DNA of 5,495 nucleotides, taken from Thermoplasmata archaeon. Its GTDB lineage: Archaea; Thermoplasmatota; Thermoplasmata; Thermoplasmatales; Thermoplasmataceae. The notes under the pieces are model-generated. The model saw nothing but the letters and a program-made list of their open reading frames with translations. It did no database searches and had not been told where the DNA came from. The stretch lies in assembly GCA_021797025.1 (NCBI GenBank), contig JAKAAK010000214.1, positions 1 through 5,495 on the forward strand, given 5' to 3'. Positions 1-5,461 of the stretch are shown in pieces; the first letter of the stretch is position 1; every line of letters begins with the position of its first letter. The position numbers and the translations under genes were made by a program.

Positions 1-238
1 TTACCTTTATTATAAGGTCATATTCACCTGTTACAACAAAAACCTCCTCAACATTCTTATTTTCCCCTATTATCCTCCCTATATTGTCCACATTGTTAAC
101 ATCAGCCTCCACGCCGATTAATGCTGTTATAATCTTATTATCGTAATATTCCCTGAAATTTGTTATCTCCGCCTCCATCAATTCATCCCCTATGTATTCA
201 TTATTATCTTCATCCAGATAATATTTTCTAAAATACAT
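1..238 (-). CDS. Lrp/AsnC-type ligand-binding (RAM) domain protein, C-terminus cut by window edge
   Basis: Reading the minus strand from the ATG at 238 gives 79 codons that run off the window. Residues 36-79 match the RAM (regulation of amino acid metabolism) fold of Lrp/AsnC regulators: a first beta strand (IITALIGVEAD), a helix around VDNIGRII, then EEVFVVTGEYDLIIKV, whose V-x-G-x-YDL signature lies in the ligand-binding and oligomerisation interface of the family. No helix-turn-helix precedes it; residues 1-35 are short, charged and tyrosine-rich (MYFRKYYLDEDNNEY) and unlike a winged helix. The start is fixed by an in-frame TAA directly upstream (239-241) and by a TATA-like element about 29 bases upstream, which suits a leaderless mRNA; an internal Met at residue 21 is the alternative. 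Known stand-alone RAM proteins bind amino acids or modulate full-length Lrp proteins; that role here is inference. It is divergent from tdk with an 82-bp shared promoter region. Confidence 0.8.
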   Translation of the reverse strand, partial: MYFRKYYLDEDNNEYIGDELMEAEITNFREYYDNKIITALIGVEADVNNVDNIGRIIGENKNVEEVFVVTGEYDLIIKV

Positions 239-263
239 TTAATCCGGTTTTCTCTTAATGCTG

Positions 264-270
264 ATATAAT
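264..270 (-). promoter_or_regulatory. TATA-like element for the RAM-domain gene
   Basis: On the minus strand the sequence reads ATTATAT, centred about 29 bases upstream of the ATG at 238, with no ribosome-binding site between. This spacing suggests a transcript starting at or just before the start codon. The motif is short and in AT-rich DNA, so support is modest. Confidence 0.4.
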
Positions 271-293
271 GCTCTTGAAAATCATAGTGAAAA

Positions 294-302
294 ACATATA
301 CA
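294..302 (+). promoter_or_regulatory. TATA-like element for tdk
   Basis: ACATATACA lies about 23 bases upstream of the ATG at 321. The bases between carry no Shine-Dalgarno sequence, so tdk is probably leaderless. The spacing favours the ATG at 321 over the in-frame ATG at 336, which would be about 38 bases from this element. Confidence 0.4.
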
Positions 303-320
303 AGTTAACTATACAACAAT

Positions 321-929
321 ATGAAGAACATCAGCATGGGCAAATTGATACTCATAACCGGACCGATGTTTTCAGGAAAAACATCAAGGTTAATCGAACT
401 TCTGGAACGGGAAATTCTTGCAGGACGGAATACCCTTCTTTTCAAACCGGAAATCGACAAAAGATACGATACCACATTCGTAACAACTCATAAGGGAATG
501 AGGCTTCCCGCCATAGTGCTGAACACAGATAACGATGGAGTCAAAAAAATGTACGAACTCTCAAAAAACGTTGATGTAATAGGGATAGATGAGGCACAGT
601 TCTGGAATCATGATTCCATACTTCCTGAAATTGCTGACAGGATAGCCAGTGAGGATAAAATTGTTTACGTTGCAGCCTTGAATAAAAATCATACAGGAAC
701 ACCATTTAAAACATCAATGGAAATAATTGCACGGGCAGATCAGGTATACTCATTGACCGCAGTATGTGCAAAATGTGGAGAAGATGCCACTTTCACCCAG
801 AGGGTTATGAACGGAAAGGAAGTGTTCGGCGAGCAGATAAAAATAGGGGGTGTAGAAAGTTACGAACCCCGATGCAGAAAATGTTTTGTATATCCTCAGG
901 AAACTGAAATAAAGAAAAATACCGTATAA
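321..929 (+). CDS. tdk: Thymidine kinase (TK1-like, type II)
   Basis: Cytosolic salvage enzyme that transfers the gamma-phosphate of ATP to thymidine to give dTMP. The 202 residues contain, in order, the P-loop GPMFSGKT (14-21, with K20 and T21), the KPEIDKRY segment (42-49), and DEAQFW (90-95), where E91 aligns with the catalytic base of TK1 enzymes. A structural zinc site is formed by C149/C152 and C185/C188, and the lasso that closes over the nucleoside (about 165-184, including GGVESYEPR) is present. Length is normal for the family. The loop usually written GLDxDFxxxPF is here ALNKNHTGTPF (119-129), with Asn for the common Asp. The ATG at 321 is preferred by its TATA spacing; M6 (336) is possible because the family's conserved region begins near residue 7. 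It converges on the kinase-like gene at 931 with one base between stop codons. Confidence 0.96.
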   Translation: MKNISMGKLILITGPMFSGKTSRLIELLEREILAGRNTLLFKPEIDKRYDTTFVTTHKGMRLPAIVLNTDNDGVKKMYELSKNVDVIGIDEAQFWNHDSILPEIADRIASEDKIVYVAALNKNHTGTPFKTSMEIIARADQVYSLTAVCAKCGEDATFTQRVMNGKEVFGEQIKIGGVESYEPRCRKCFVYPQETEIKKNTV

Positions 930-930
930 A

Positions 931-1638
931 CTAATTTCTTATTTCAATCCTTGAATCTATCCTGTTCATCTGCATTATTATGGACTTCTTGCCTCCCTTA
1001 GAAATGAAGTTGATAATAGACATTATCATATCTTCAAAGCCGGTATTTTTAAAATAGCCAGAACTATGCATTTCCTTTAATTCCCTGTATCCAATTTTCA
1101 CTGTGTCAACTTTCTTATCATCTGGATTCAATGCCTTTAATGGCATATCTGTTATTATAATCATGGTATCAGCCTCAAGAAGTGTTGCCAGCAGTGATGA
1201 ATACATATTTGCCTGTACATGCCCATCTACAGAACTGTAGTACTGTAAATTCCTTACAACAGGCGCTCCAGGGGCAAATATCAGTGGAAGATAACCATCT
1301 GCCATTAGATCCATTACCGATGATTTTTCCGGTATATCAACCGGTTCAAGATAACTACTTGTCTCTATAATTTCATGCACTTCAACCCTGGTGAAAATAT
1401 TAACGATGTCCCTGGAATATCCATTTATATATCTGGCCTTGTCATAATTATTTACAATATTCAGTATAAACGGAATGCTGGGATATTTATTTTCTGCACT
1501 CATGAATACAAGTACAGCCTCGTTTTCAGATATTATTTTTCCTATATAAGTAAAAATATTTTGAAGTTTTTCTGTATAACTATATCTTTTATTATTGCCG
1601 AATTCCATGCCATCTATTGCAATTACAAACCTTCCCAT
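931..1638 (-). CDS. Carbamate-kinase-like protein of the amino acid kinase fold, probably catalytically inactive
   Basis: A 235-residue protein whose C-terminal half follows carbamate kinases closely. LLATLLEADTMIIITD (149-164) aligns with the conserved ...LLARELGADLLVILTD, and the stretch F196-F211 has exactly the spacing of the HFxxGSMGPKxxAAIRF region. LPLIFAPGAPVV (117-128) occupies the place of the IVIASGGGGIPVV strand and FVIAIDGMEF (4-13) that of the N-terminal strand with GGN. In this alignment the functional motifs are lost: GGN is D9-G10-M11, the HGNGPQ loop is about M46-K51 (MSAENK), GGGG is F121-G124 (FAPG), DKD is Q142-A143-N144, and the Lys of SMGPK is M204. Carbamate kinases are about 310 residues; this one lacks the protruding subdomain. 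The reading frame is intact, so it is a maintained gene rather than an obvious pseudogene. A regulatory or scaffolding role is possible but nothing local defines it. The ATG at 1638 is the first in-frame start near a weak TATA-like sequence (CATATG, 1660-1665). Confidence 0.75.
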   Translation of the reverse strand: MGRFVIAIDGMEFGNNKRYSYTEKLQNIFTYIGKIISENEAVLVFMSAENKYPSIPFILNIVNNYDKARYINGYSRDIVNIFTRVEVHEIIETSSYLEPVDIPEKSSVMDLMADGYLPLIFAPGAPVVRNLQYYSSVDGHVQANMYSSLLATLLEADTMIIITDMPLKALNPDDKKVDTVKIGYRELKEMHSSGYFKNTGFEDMIMSIINFISKGGKKSIIMQMNRIDSRIEIRN

Positions 1639-1700
1639 GCAAAATCATCGATAAATGTGCATATGTGATAAGATTATTAAATTATCTGCAATGGACTATC
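1639..1700. promoter_or_regulatory. Divergent promoter region between the kinase-like and thioesterase genes
   Basis: These 62 bases separate two divergently read ATGs (1638 minus, 1701 plus). On the plus strand ATTATTAA (1673-1680) sits about 24 bases before the thioesterase ATG; on the minus strand a weaker CATATG (1660-1665) sits about 24 bases before the kinase-like ATG. No Shine-Dalgarno sequence precedes either start, consistent with two back-to-back leaderless promoters. Confidence 0.4.
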
Positions 1701-2183
1701 ATGGAAAAAAAGATTAGTGAATCCGAAGTACATTCTGAGATTATTGTTCTTCCCGCAGATACAAATATGTTCGGGGACCTTTATGGTGGGAGGCTTGTGG
1801 AATGGATGGATAATATAGGCAGTATAACTGCATTCAAGCATAGCAGGATGAAGGTAGTAACAGGCAGCATAGACAATCTGTTCTTTCTTTCTCCCATCAA
1901 ACTGGGATATATAGTGCATCTCCATTCCTTTGTCACGTTTACAACCAGATCAACAATGGAGATAGAAATAGACGTGTCATCTGAAAATGTAACCAGTGGA
2001 ACTACCAGCGTGACAACAAGGGCATTCTTTACCTATGTTGCACTGGATGAAAATGGCCATGCTGCAGAGATACCCCAGTTAATTCTGGAGAGTGAAGCCG
2101 AAAAACAGAAATTCAGCGAGGGTAAAATACGGTCAGAACAGAGGTTGCAGCTGTTGAAAAATATAAAGAAGACTATTAACTAA
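1701..2183 (+). CDS. Acyl-CoA thioesterase, hotdog fold (YciA/BACH type)
   Basis: Predicted cytosolic enzyme that hydrolyses fatty acyl-CoA to free acid and CoA. The 160-residue product carries the family's active-site region near the N-terminus: LPADTNMFGDLYGGRLVEWMD (17-37), where N22, G25, the G29-G30 pair opening the long helix, and D37 are the conserved positions. This is followed by VVTGSIDNLFFLSPIKLGYIV (52-72), equivalent to the VTASVDxxxFLxPVxxG strand-turn, and a beta strand TTRAFFTYVALD (about 105-116). Length fits a single-hotdog thioesterase, which would assemble as dimers or a hexamer. The ATG at 1701 is chosen because the family's N-terminus starts here and a TATA-like element lies 24 bases upstream; the in-frame ATG at 1617 would add 28 unrelated residues and overlap the divergent gene by 22 bases. 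The substrate chain length cannot be read from sequence. It probably heads a two-gene operon with hjc. Confidence 0.9.
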   Translation: MEKKISESEVHSEIIVLPADTNMFGDLYGGRLVEWMDNIGSITAFKHSRMKVVTGSIDNLFFLSPIKLGYIVHLHSFVTFTTRSTMEIEIDVSSENVTSGTTSVTTRAFFTYVALDENGHAAEIPQLILESEAEKQKFSEGKIRSEQRLQLLKNIKKTIN

Positions 2184-2193
2184 ATTGATTGAA

Positions 2194-2709
2194 ATGAATG
2201 GCAGCATATATGAAAGGGAATTAATGAACATACTTAATGGCACAAAGAATACTGTAGAAAGAATATCAAAAAATCTTGATCCAGTTTCAAGGGATACGGT
2301 GTATACAATAATGGACAAACCATTTTATGTTGCAAGGGCAGCAGGGTCATTCGGGGCAGATCTTGTTGCCCTCCGTGATGATTACTCCCTTGTTATTGAG
2401 GTAAAATCATCATCAAGAAACCAGCTTTCGTTCAGTGAGGCTTCCGGGACAAAACAGGATCAGGCACTAAAACTGCATAATAGATGCATTTCCTCTGGAC
2501 TTTTTATAACCTACGCATACAGGTTAAAAAATTATAAGGGAGATTTCTGGAGATTTTTTTCAATAGAAAGTGATTATATATATAAGGGAAAAATGAGAGG
2601 TTTATATGAGCTTCTTCCCAAGCAAAAAATAACAAAAACTGGTAATTTTATTTTGAAATGGGAGGATGGACTCCCCTTGACAACGCTTATTTCATACCTG
2701 AATTCATAG
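2194..2709 (+). CDS. hjc: Archaeal Holliday junction resolvase Hjc, enlarged form
   Basis: Structure-specific endonuclease that cuts four-way junctions made in recombination and fork repair. The 171-residue protein starts with GSIYEREL (3-10), matching the AERELxxLL helix of Hjc with E7 in the position of the first catalytic Glu. It continues with FYVARAAGSFGADLVAL (44-60) and SLVIEVKSSS (65-74), so D56, E69 and K71 complete the E...D...ExK nuclease centre. SGLFITYAYRLK and GDFWRFFSI further on match the C-terminal strands. Typical Hjc proteins are about 120-145 residues; here about 23 extra residues lie between the first helix and the VxRxxGS strand (about 17-41), and the C-terminus is also long. 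ATG 2194 is preferred; TTG 2185 would add three residues. The start follows the thioesterase stop by 10 bases, suggesting co-transcription. The 3' end overlaps the convergent aminotransferase gene by 6 bases. Confidence 0.92.
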   Translation: MNGSIYERELMNILNGTKNTVERISKNLDPVSRDTVYTIMDKPFYVARAAGSFGADLVALRDDYSLVIEVKSSSRNQLSFSEASGTKQDQALKLHNRCISSGLFITYAYRLKNYKGDFWRFFSIESDYIYKGKMRGLYELLPKQKITKTGNFILKWEDGLPLTTLISYLNS

Positions 2710-4056
2710 GCTTGCCTTTATTGAGTCATCCAGTATATCAATCGCCTCATCAATCTGTTTTTCATTGATTATCAATGGGGGTATGAAACGTATGGCGCTC
2801 TCACCGGCACCGAGGAGTATCAAACCTCTTTTATATGCATTTTCAATTGTTTTATTTCTCAGGGCAACAAAATGTGCCTTTGTTCTCCTGTTTTTTACAA
2901 AATCAATTGCCTGCATCAGCCCTAAACCCCTGACATCACCAATGGCATCATATTTCTCACTGAGTTCCTTGAGCCTCTTATTCAGATAGTTTCCCACATC
3001 TCTTGAATTGGAAAGCATATCCTTATTTTTGATCTCCTCAATGGTTGCCTTGCTGGCTACTGCAGCCAGGAGATTACCGCCGAATGTATTGGAATGAAGA
3101 CCAGATTTTTCGAAATCATATTTGCTCTTCACAACAGATGCACCCATTGGAATTCCTGATGCTATGGATTTTGCAACGGACATGATATCCGGATCAACAT
3201 CAAAGTATTCGGATGCAAAGAAGGTTCCAGTTCTTCCAAATCCGGTCTGTACCTCGTCCATTATGTATAATATTTCATTGTCGTGTGCCAGCTCCATGAG
3301 TTTCTTGTGGAAATTTCTTGGAGGAACGATATATCCTCCCTCTCCCTGTATGGGCTCAACCAATATTCCGGCAACGCTGTTGGATGGCAGGAATCTATTG
3401 AAAACATAGTCTTCCAGATAATCCAGTACAGCATTTGTAAGATCATCCGGGTTTTCATATCCATCTATATTGAATGGGTTTCTATAGGGATCAGGGAAGG
3501 GAATATGTGTAACCCCGTTCATTTCAGGGAAAAATCCCTCGTGGTGCACGGGCTGGGAAGCGGTGAATGCTAAAGCCCCCATTGTTCTCCCGTGGAATCC
3601 TCCTATAAAGCCTATGAATTCAGGCCGTTTTGTATAACTTCTGGCAAGTTTCAGTGACGCTTCATTGCTTTCGGCACCACTGTTTGAATAGAATACCTTT
3701 TTATCGTGGCTTCCTGGAGCAACACCTATCAGTGCCTTTGCGGCCTCCACCTGCGCATCATAAAAGAAATCTGTACCGGCAAAATGCCAGAGCTTATGCA
3801 ACTGTTCCTCTACTTTTGAAATGACATATTCATCTCCATATCCTATGTTGGTTGTGCTGATACCGCTGGAAAAATCAAGAAACACATTTTTATCCACATC
3901 CTCTATGTAACACCCGTAGCCTCTTGACGCAACAACTGGTAAAGATTTAGTAGACGTTGCAAGATATTTTTCATCCTCAGCAATTACCTGTTTTGCCTTT
4001 GGTCCTGGCAGGTCTGTTACTATTTTTACGCCTTTTAATACTCCACTACTGTTCAT
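2704..4056 (-). CDS. Class III PLP-dependent aminotransferase (GABA/ornithine aminotransferase type, or amino-acid racemase)
   Basis: A 450-residue fold-type I PLP enzyme of the 4-aminobutyrate/ornithine aminotransferase group. Visible motifs are LPGPKAK (16-22), SGAE (126-129) that holds the cofactor phosphate, FHGRT (154-158), EPIQGEGGY (234-242), DEVQTGFGRTG (267-277) with D267 paired to the pyridine nitrogen, and SVAKSIASGIPMG (293-305) with K296 as the Schiff-base lysine. SNTFGGN in the C-terminal part contributes to the neighbouring active site of the dimer. Family labels are GABA aminotransferase or ornithine aminotransferase, but the LPGPKAK start and 450-residue length also fit the Thermococcales proteins shown to be ornithine aminotransferases or broad amino-acid racemases, so the substrate is open. 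The ATG at 4056 is chosen because TATTTAAT lies 26 bases upstream; an in-frame ATG at 4095 would add 13 hydrophobic residues. It stands alone, convergent with hjc. Confidence 0.9.
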   Translation of the reverse strand: MNSSGVLKGVKIVTDLPGPKAKQVIAEDEKYLATSTKSLPVVASRGYGCYIEDVDKNVFLDFSSGISTTNIGYGDEYVISKVEEQLHKLWHFAGTDFFYDAQVEAAKALIGVAPGSHDKKVFYSNSGAESNEASLKLARSYTKRPEFIGFIGGFHGRTMGALAFTASQPVHHEGFFPEMNGVTHIPFPDPYRNPFNIDGYENPDDLTNAVLDYLEDYVFNRFLPSNSVAGILVEPIQGEGGYIVPPRNFHKKLMELAHDNEILYIMDEVQTGFGRTGTFFASEYFDVDPDIMSVAKSIASGIPMGASVVKSKYDFEKSGLHSNTFGGNLLAAVASKATIEEIKNKDMLSNSRDVGNYLNKRLKELSEKYDAIGDVRGLGLMQAIDFVKNRRTKAHFVALRNKTIENAYKRGLILLGAGESAIRFIPPLIINEKQIDEAIDILDDSIKASL

Positions 4057-4078
4057 ATATATATATAATGGCAAGATA

Positions 4079-4086
4079 ATTAAATA
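4079..4086 (-). promoter_or_regulatory. TATA box with purine-rich BRE for the aminotransferase gene
   Basis: On the minus strand TATTTAAT is centred about 26 bases upstream of the ATG at 4056 and is preceded by the purine run GAGAAAG, the position and composition of a TFB recognition element. It supports a leaderless transcript from 4056. The alternating TATATATATA at 4057-4068 is too close to the start to serve this gene. Confidence 0.5.
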
Positions 4087-4258
4087 CTTTCTCATTGAGA
4101 CATTTACATAATATTATTAAATTGTACGTATATATTTTGGCATGATGTATTTTTCATAATAAATTATATATATTCATGTCATTTCATAATCAATAACTTT
4201 CTTAAAAATATGTATAATTAATATACTTTGATGTAAAATACTTTCTAGTATATACAAT
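4087..4258. other. Extremely AT-rich intergenic stretch
   Basis: Between the aminotransferase promoter and the ATPase remnant I find no coding potential. GC is very low (26 G or C in the 160 bases 4101-4260), against about one third in the remnant that follows. It contains a near-repeat, TTTCATAAT at 4152-4160 and 4182-4190, 30 bases apart, with similar flanks (AAAT and CAAT). This may be only composition. It may hold the former promoter of the degraded ATPase gene. Confidence 0.5.
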
Positions 4259-4387
4259 TTTATTGATAGAAAAAATGAACTGAAAATGCTTTTATCTGCC
4301 AATAAAGAGCCACAGGCAGAATTGATTTTGCTCATAGGTAGAAGGAGGATAGGAAAAACAGAATTAATAAAAACATCAGATAATTAA
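4259..4387 (+). pseudogene. Remnant of an archaeal AAA-type ATPase gene (ATPase_2 family), N-terminal fragment
   Basis: The frame starting at 4259 reads 42 codons to a TAA at 4385-4387: it opens with FIDRKNELKMLL and continues to LILLIGRRRIGKTELIK. This is the distinctive N-terminus of the large archaeal ATPase family (about 350-450 residues): an F-[IV]-DR-x-x-EL-x-x-L helix followed by a strand and the Walker A motif GRRRIGKT. No in-frame ATG, GTG or TTG precedes the FIDR start before the upstream TGA at 4229-4231, and the rest of the ATPase, including Walker B and the C-terminal domain, is absent. The GC content (38 of 120 bases in 4261-4380) resembles coding DNA rather than the spacer upstream. 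I read it as what is left after loss of the start codon and a large 3' deletion. These ATPases are often multicopy and strain-variable in archaea, so loss is unsurprising. A residual peptide is unlikely without a start codon. Confidence 0.75.
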
Positions 4388-4413
4388 ATTATTATTTCAA
4401 TAGGTATACCGAA

Positions 4414-4424
4414 CTTTCTGAAAG
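4414..4424. repeat. Small perfect inverted repeat abutting the Erv-Vit1 TATA box
   Basis: CTTTC-T-GAAAG is a perfect 5-bp inverted repeat with a one-base centre, ending four bases before the TATA box of the downstream gene, in the BRE position. A second palindrome, GGTATACC (4403-4410), lies just upstream. The placement would suit a metal- or redox-responsive repressor of an iron-handling gene, but both elements are short enough to arise by chance. Confidence 0.3.
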
Positions 4425-4428
4425 GACT

Positions 4429-4436
4429 TTTATATA
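4429..4436 (+). promoter_or_regulatory. TATA box for the Erv-Vit1 gene
   Basis: TTTATATA is a near-consensus archaeal TATA box, preceded by the purine-rich GAAAGGAC in the BRE position and centred about 22 bases upstream of the ATG at 4455. There is no Shine-Dalgarno sequence between, so translation is probably from a leaderless message. Confidence 0.6.
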
Positions 4437-4454
4437 ATTATATTATAACATTAT

Positions 4455-5444
4455 ATGGCTACAGAAACCAATACCAAATACCAGGTAAAATTTTTACGGG
4501 ATGAATTAACAGATATGGTTTTTTATTCATATCTCTATAGAAAAACCGTGGACCCCGAGTTGAAGGAAAACTTCCGTAAACTGGCGGCTACAGAGAATGA
4601 ACATGCAAATTTCTGGGGCCAGGCATTAAAATCAACGGATGTGGATGTCAATAAGGTATCATACAGGAAGCTCAAATATATTTTCATGAAGATTGTGAGA
4701 AATATAATCGGTGGAAGCCTGATTATCAATCTTCTGGAGCACGGGGAATACCAGTCCATTAAAAAATACAAGGAATATCTGGATAATTATACACAGGATG
4801 ATAACTACAGGAACAAGGTTAACGAACTCATAGTTTCCGAAATGCAGCATGAGGAAATATTTGCAAATAAAATATCAAGTAGTGTAAAGAATATCCAGAA
4901 AAGCAGGGATTTCCTGTACGGCATGAGCGATGGGTTGGTAGAGGTTCTTGCCACACTGGCAGGACTTTCTGCCATAATCACCAGCCATATAGATATTGCA
5001 TTGAGCGGTGTTGTTGTAGGGCTCAGTGGAACTTTCAGCATGACCCTGGGGGCCTATCTGGCCCAGAAATCAGAATCTGAATATAAAATAGCCATGCTGA
5101 ACAGAAAACACATATTTTCCAAAAGCAAAGGTGTCCAGAAAATGATAGATCAATACTCATCAGAGGCAACAAATTCCGCACTCAATACTGCACTTTCATA
5201 TATTGTCGGTGCGGTCATACCCATACTTCCATTCATATTCTTTTCAAAATATATAGCAGTAATGCTGGCCGTAACCTTTGTCTTCTTCGCCCAGGGAATT
5301 TCAAACTCGATCGTTGCACTTTCCCTGAATACTCCCATACTTAAATCAGGACTACGGGCAGCATTGCTGGCACTGGCAGCCGCCGCAGTTACATTCACTG
5401 CAGGTGAATTATTCCACCTAATATTCCATATATCCCTGCTATAA
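4455..5444 (+). CDS. Ferritin-like (erythrin) domain fused to VIT1/CCC1 family iron/manganese transporter (Erv-Vit1)
   Basis: A 329-residue fusion. Residues 10-140 form a rubrerythrin-like four-helix domain with a full set of di-iron ligands: E17, E47xxH50 (ATENEHA), E95 or E98 (LLEHGEY) and E129xxH132 (SEMQHEE). Residues 153-329 are a VIT1/CCC1 domain starting with the signature LYGMSDGLVEVLATLAGL (D159 in the first membrane helix), then SMTLGAYLAQKSESEY (195-210) at the end of helix 2, and predicted membrane helices near 160-176, 179-200, 246-263, 265-289 and 301-325. A short hydrophilic segment (205-245) corresponds to the cytoplasmic metal-binding loop of VIT1. Related proteins (plant VIT1, bacterial MbfA) move Fe2+ or Mn2+ out of the cytosol, with the ferritin-like domain needed to sense or oxidise iron. 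Export of excess iron, or of metal under peroxide stress, is the likely role. It has its own strong TATA box and is divergent from the aminotransferase. Confidence 0.93.
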   Translation: MATETNTKYQVKFLRDELTDMVFYSYLYRKTVDPELKENFRKLAATENEHANFWGQALKSTDVDVNKVSYRKLKYIFMKIVRNIIGGSLIINLLEHGEYQSIKKYKEYLDNYTQDDNYRNKVNELIVSEMQHEEIFANKISSSVKNIQKSRDFLYGMSDGLVEVLATLAGLSAIITSHIDIALSGVVVGLSGTFSMTLGAYLAQKSESEYKIAMLNRKHIFSKSKGVQKMIDQYSSEATNSALNTALSYIVGAVIPILPFIFFSKYIAVMLAVTFVFFAQGISNSIVALSLNTPILKSGLRAALLALAAAAVTFTAGELFHLIFHISLL

Positions 5445-5461
5445 AAATATAGCTGTGCATA

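Noticed and set aside
269..493. 74-codon plus-strand open frame overlapping tdk
   Set aside because: It is a shifted frame of tdk; the thymidine kinase motifs lie in the other frame.
1375..1668. 97-codon plus-strand open frame
   Set aside because: It lies antisense inside the kinase-like gene, has unusual composition and matches no family I recognise.
1617..1700. Upstream in-frame extension of the thioesterase to an ATG at 1617
   Set aside because: The 28 added residues do not resemble the family, overlap the divergent kinase-like gene, and the TATA-like element at 1673-1680 points to the ATG at 1701.
2185..2193. TTG start for hjc three codons upstream
   Set aside because: ATG at 2194 gives the typical short Hjc N-terminus before GSxYEREL; the added residues have no support. 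It cannot be fully excluded.
3122..3573. Overlapping plus-strand open frames of about 95 codons
   Set aside because: They are antisense shadows of the aminotransferase gene, which has full family motifs in this region.
4057..4095. Longer aminotransferase start at 4095 adding a hydrophobic MRKYLIILPLYIY segment that resembles a signal peptide
   Set aside because: The DNA encoding it contains the likely TATA box for the ATG at 4056, and this enzyme family is cytosolic.
4388..4437. Possible continuation of the ATPase remnant in another frame (reading YYFNRYTELSERTF)
   Set aside because: It is too short and lacks any ATPase motif, so I could not distinguish it from chance reading through the promoter.
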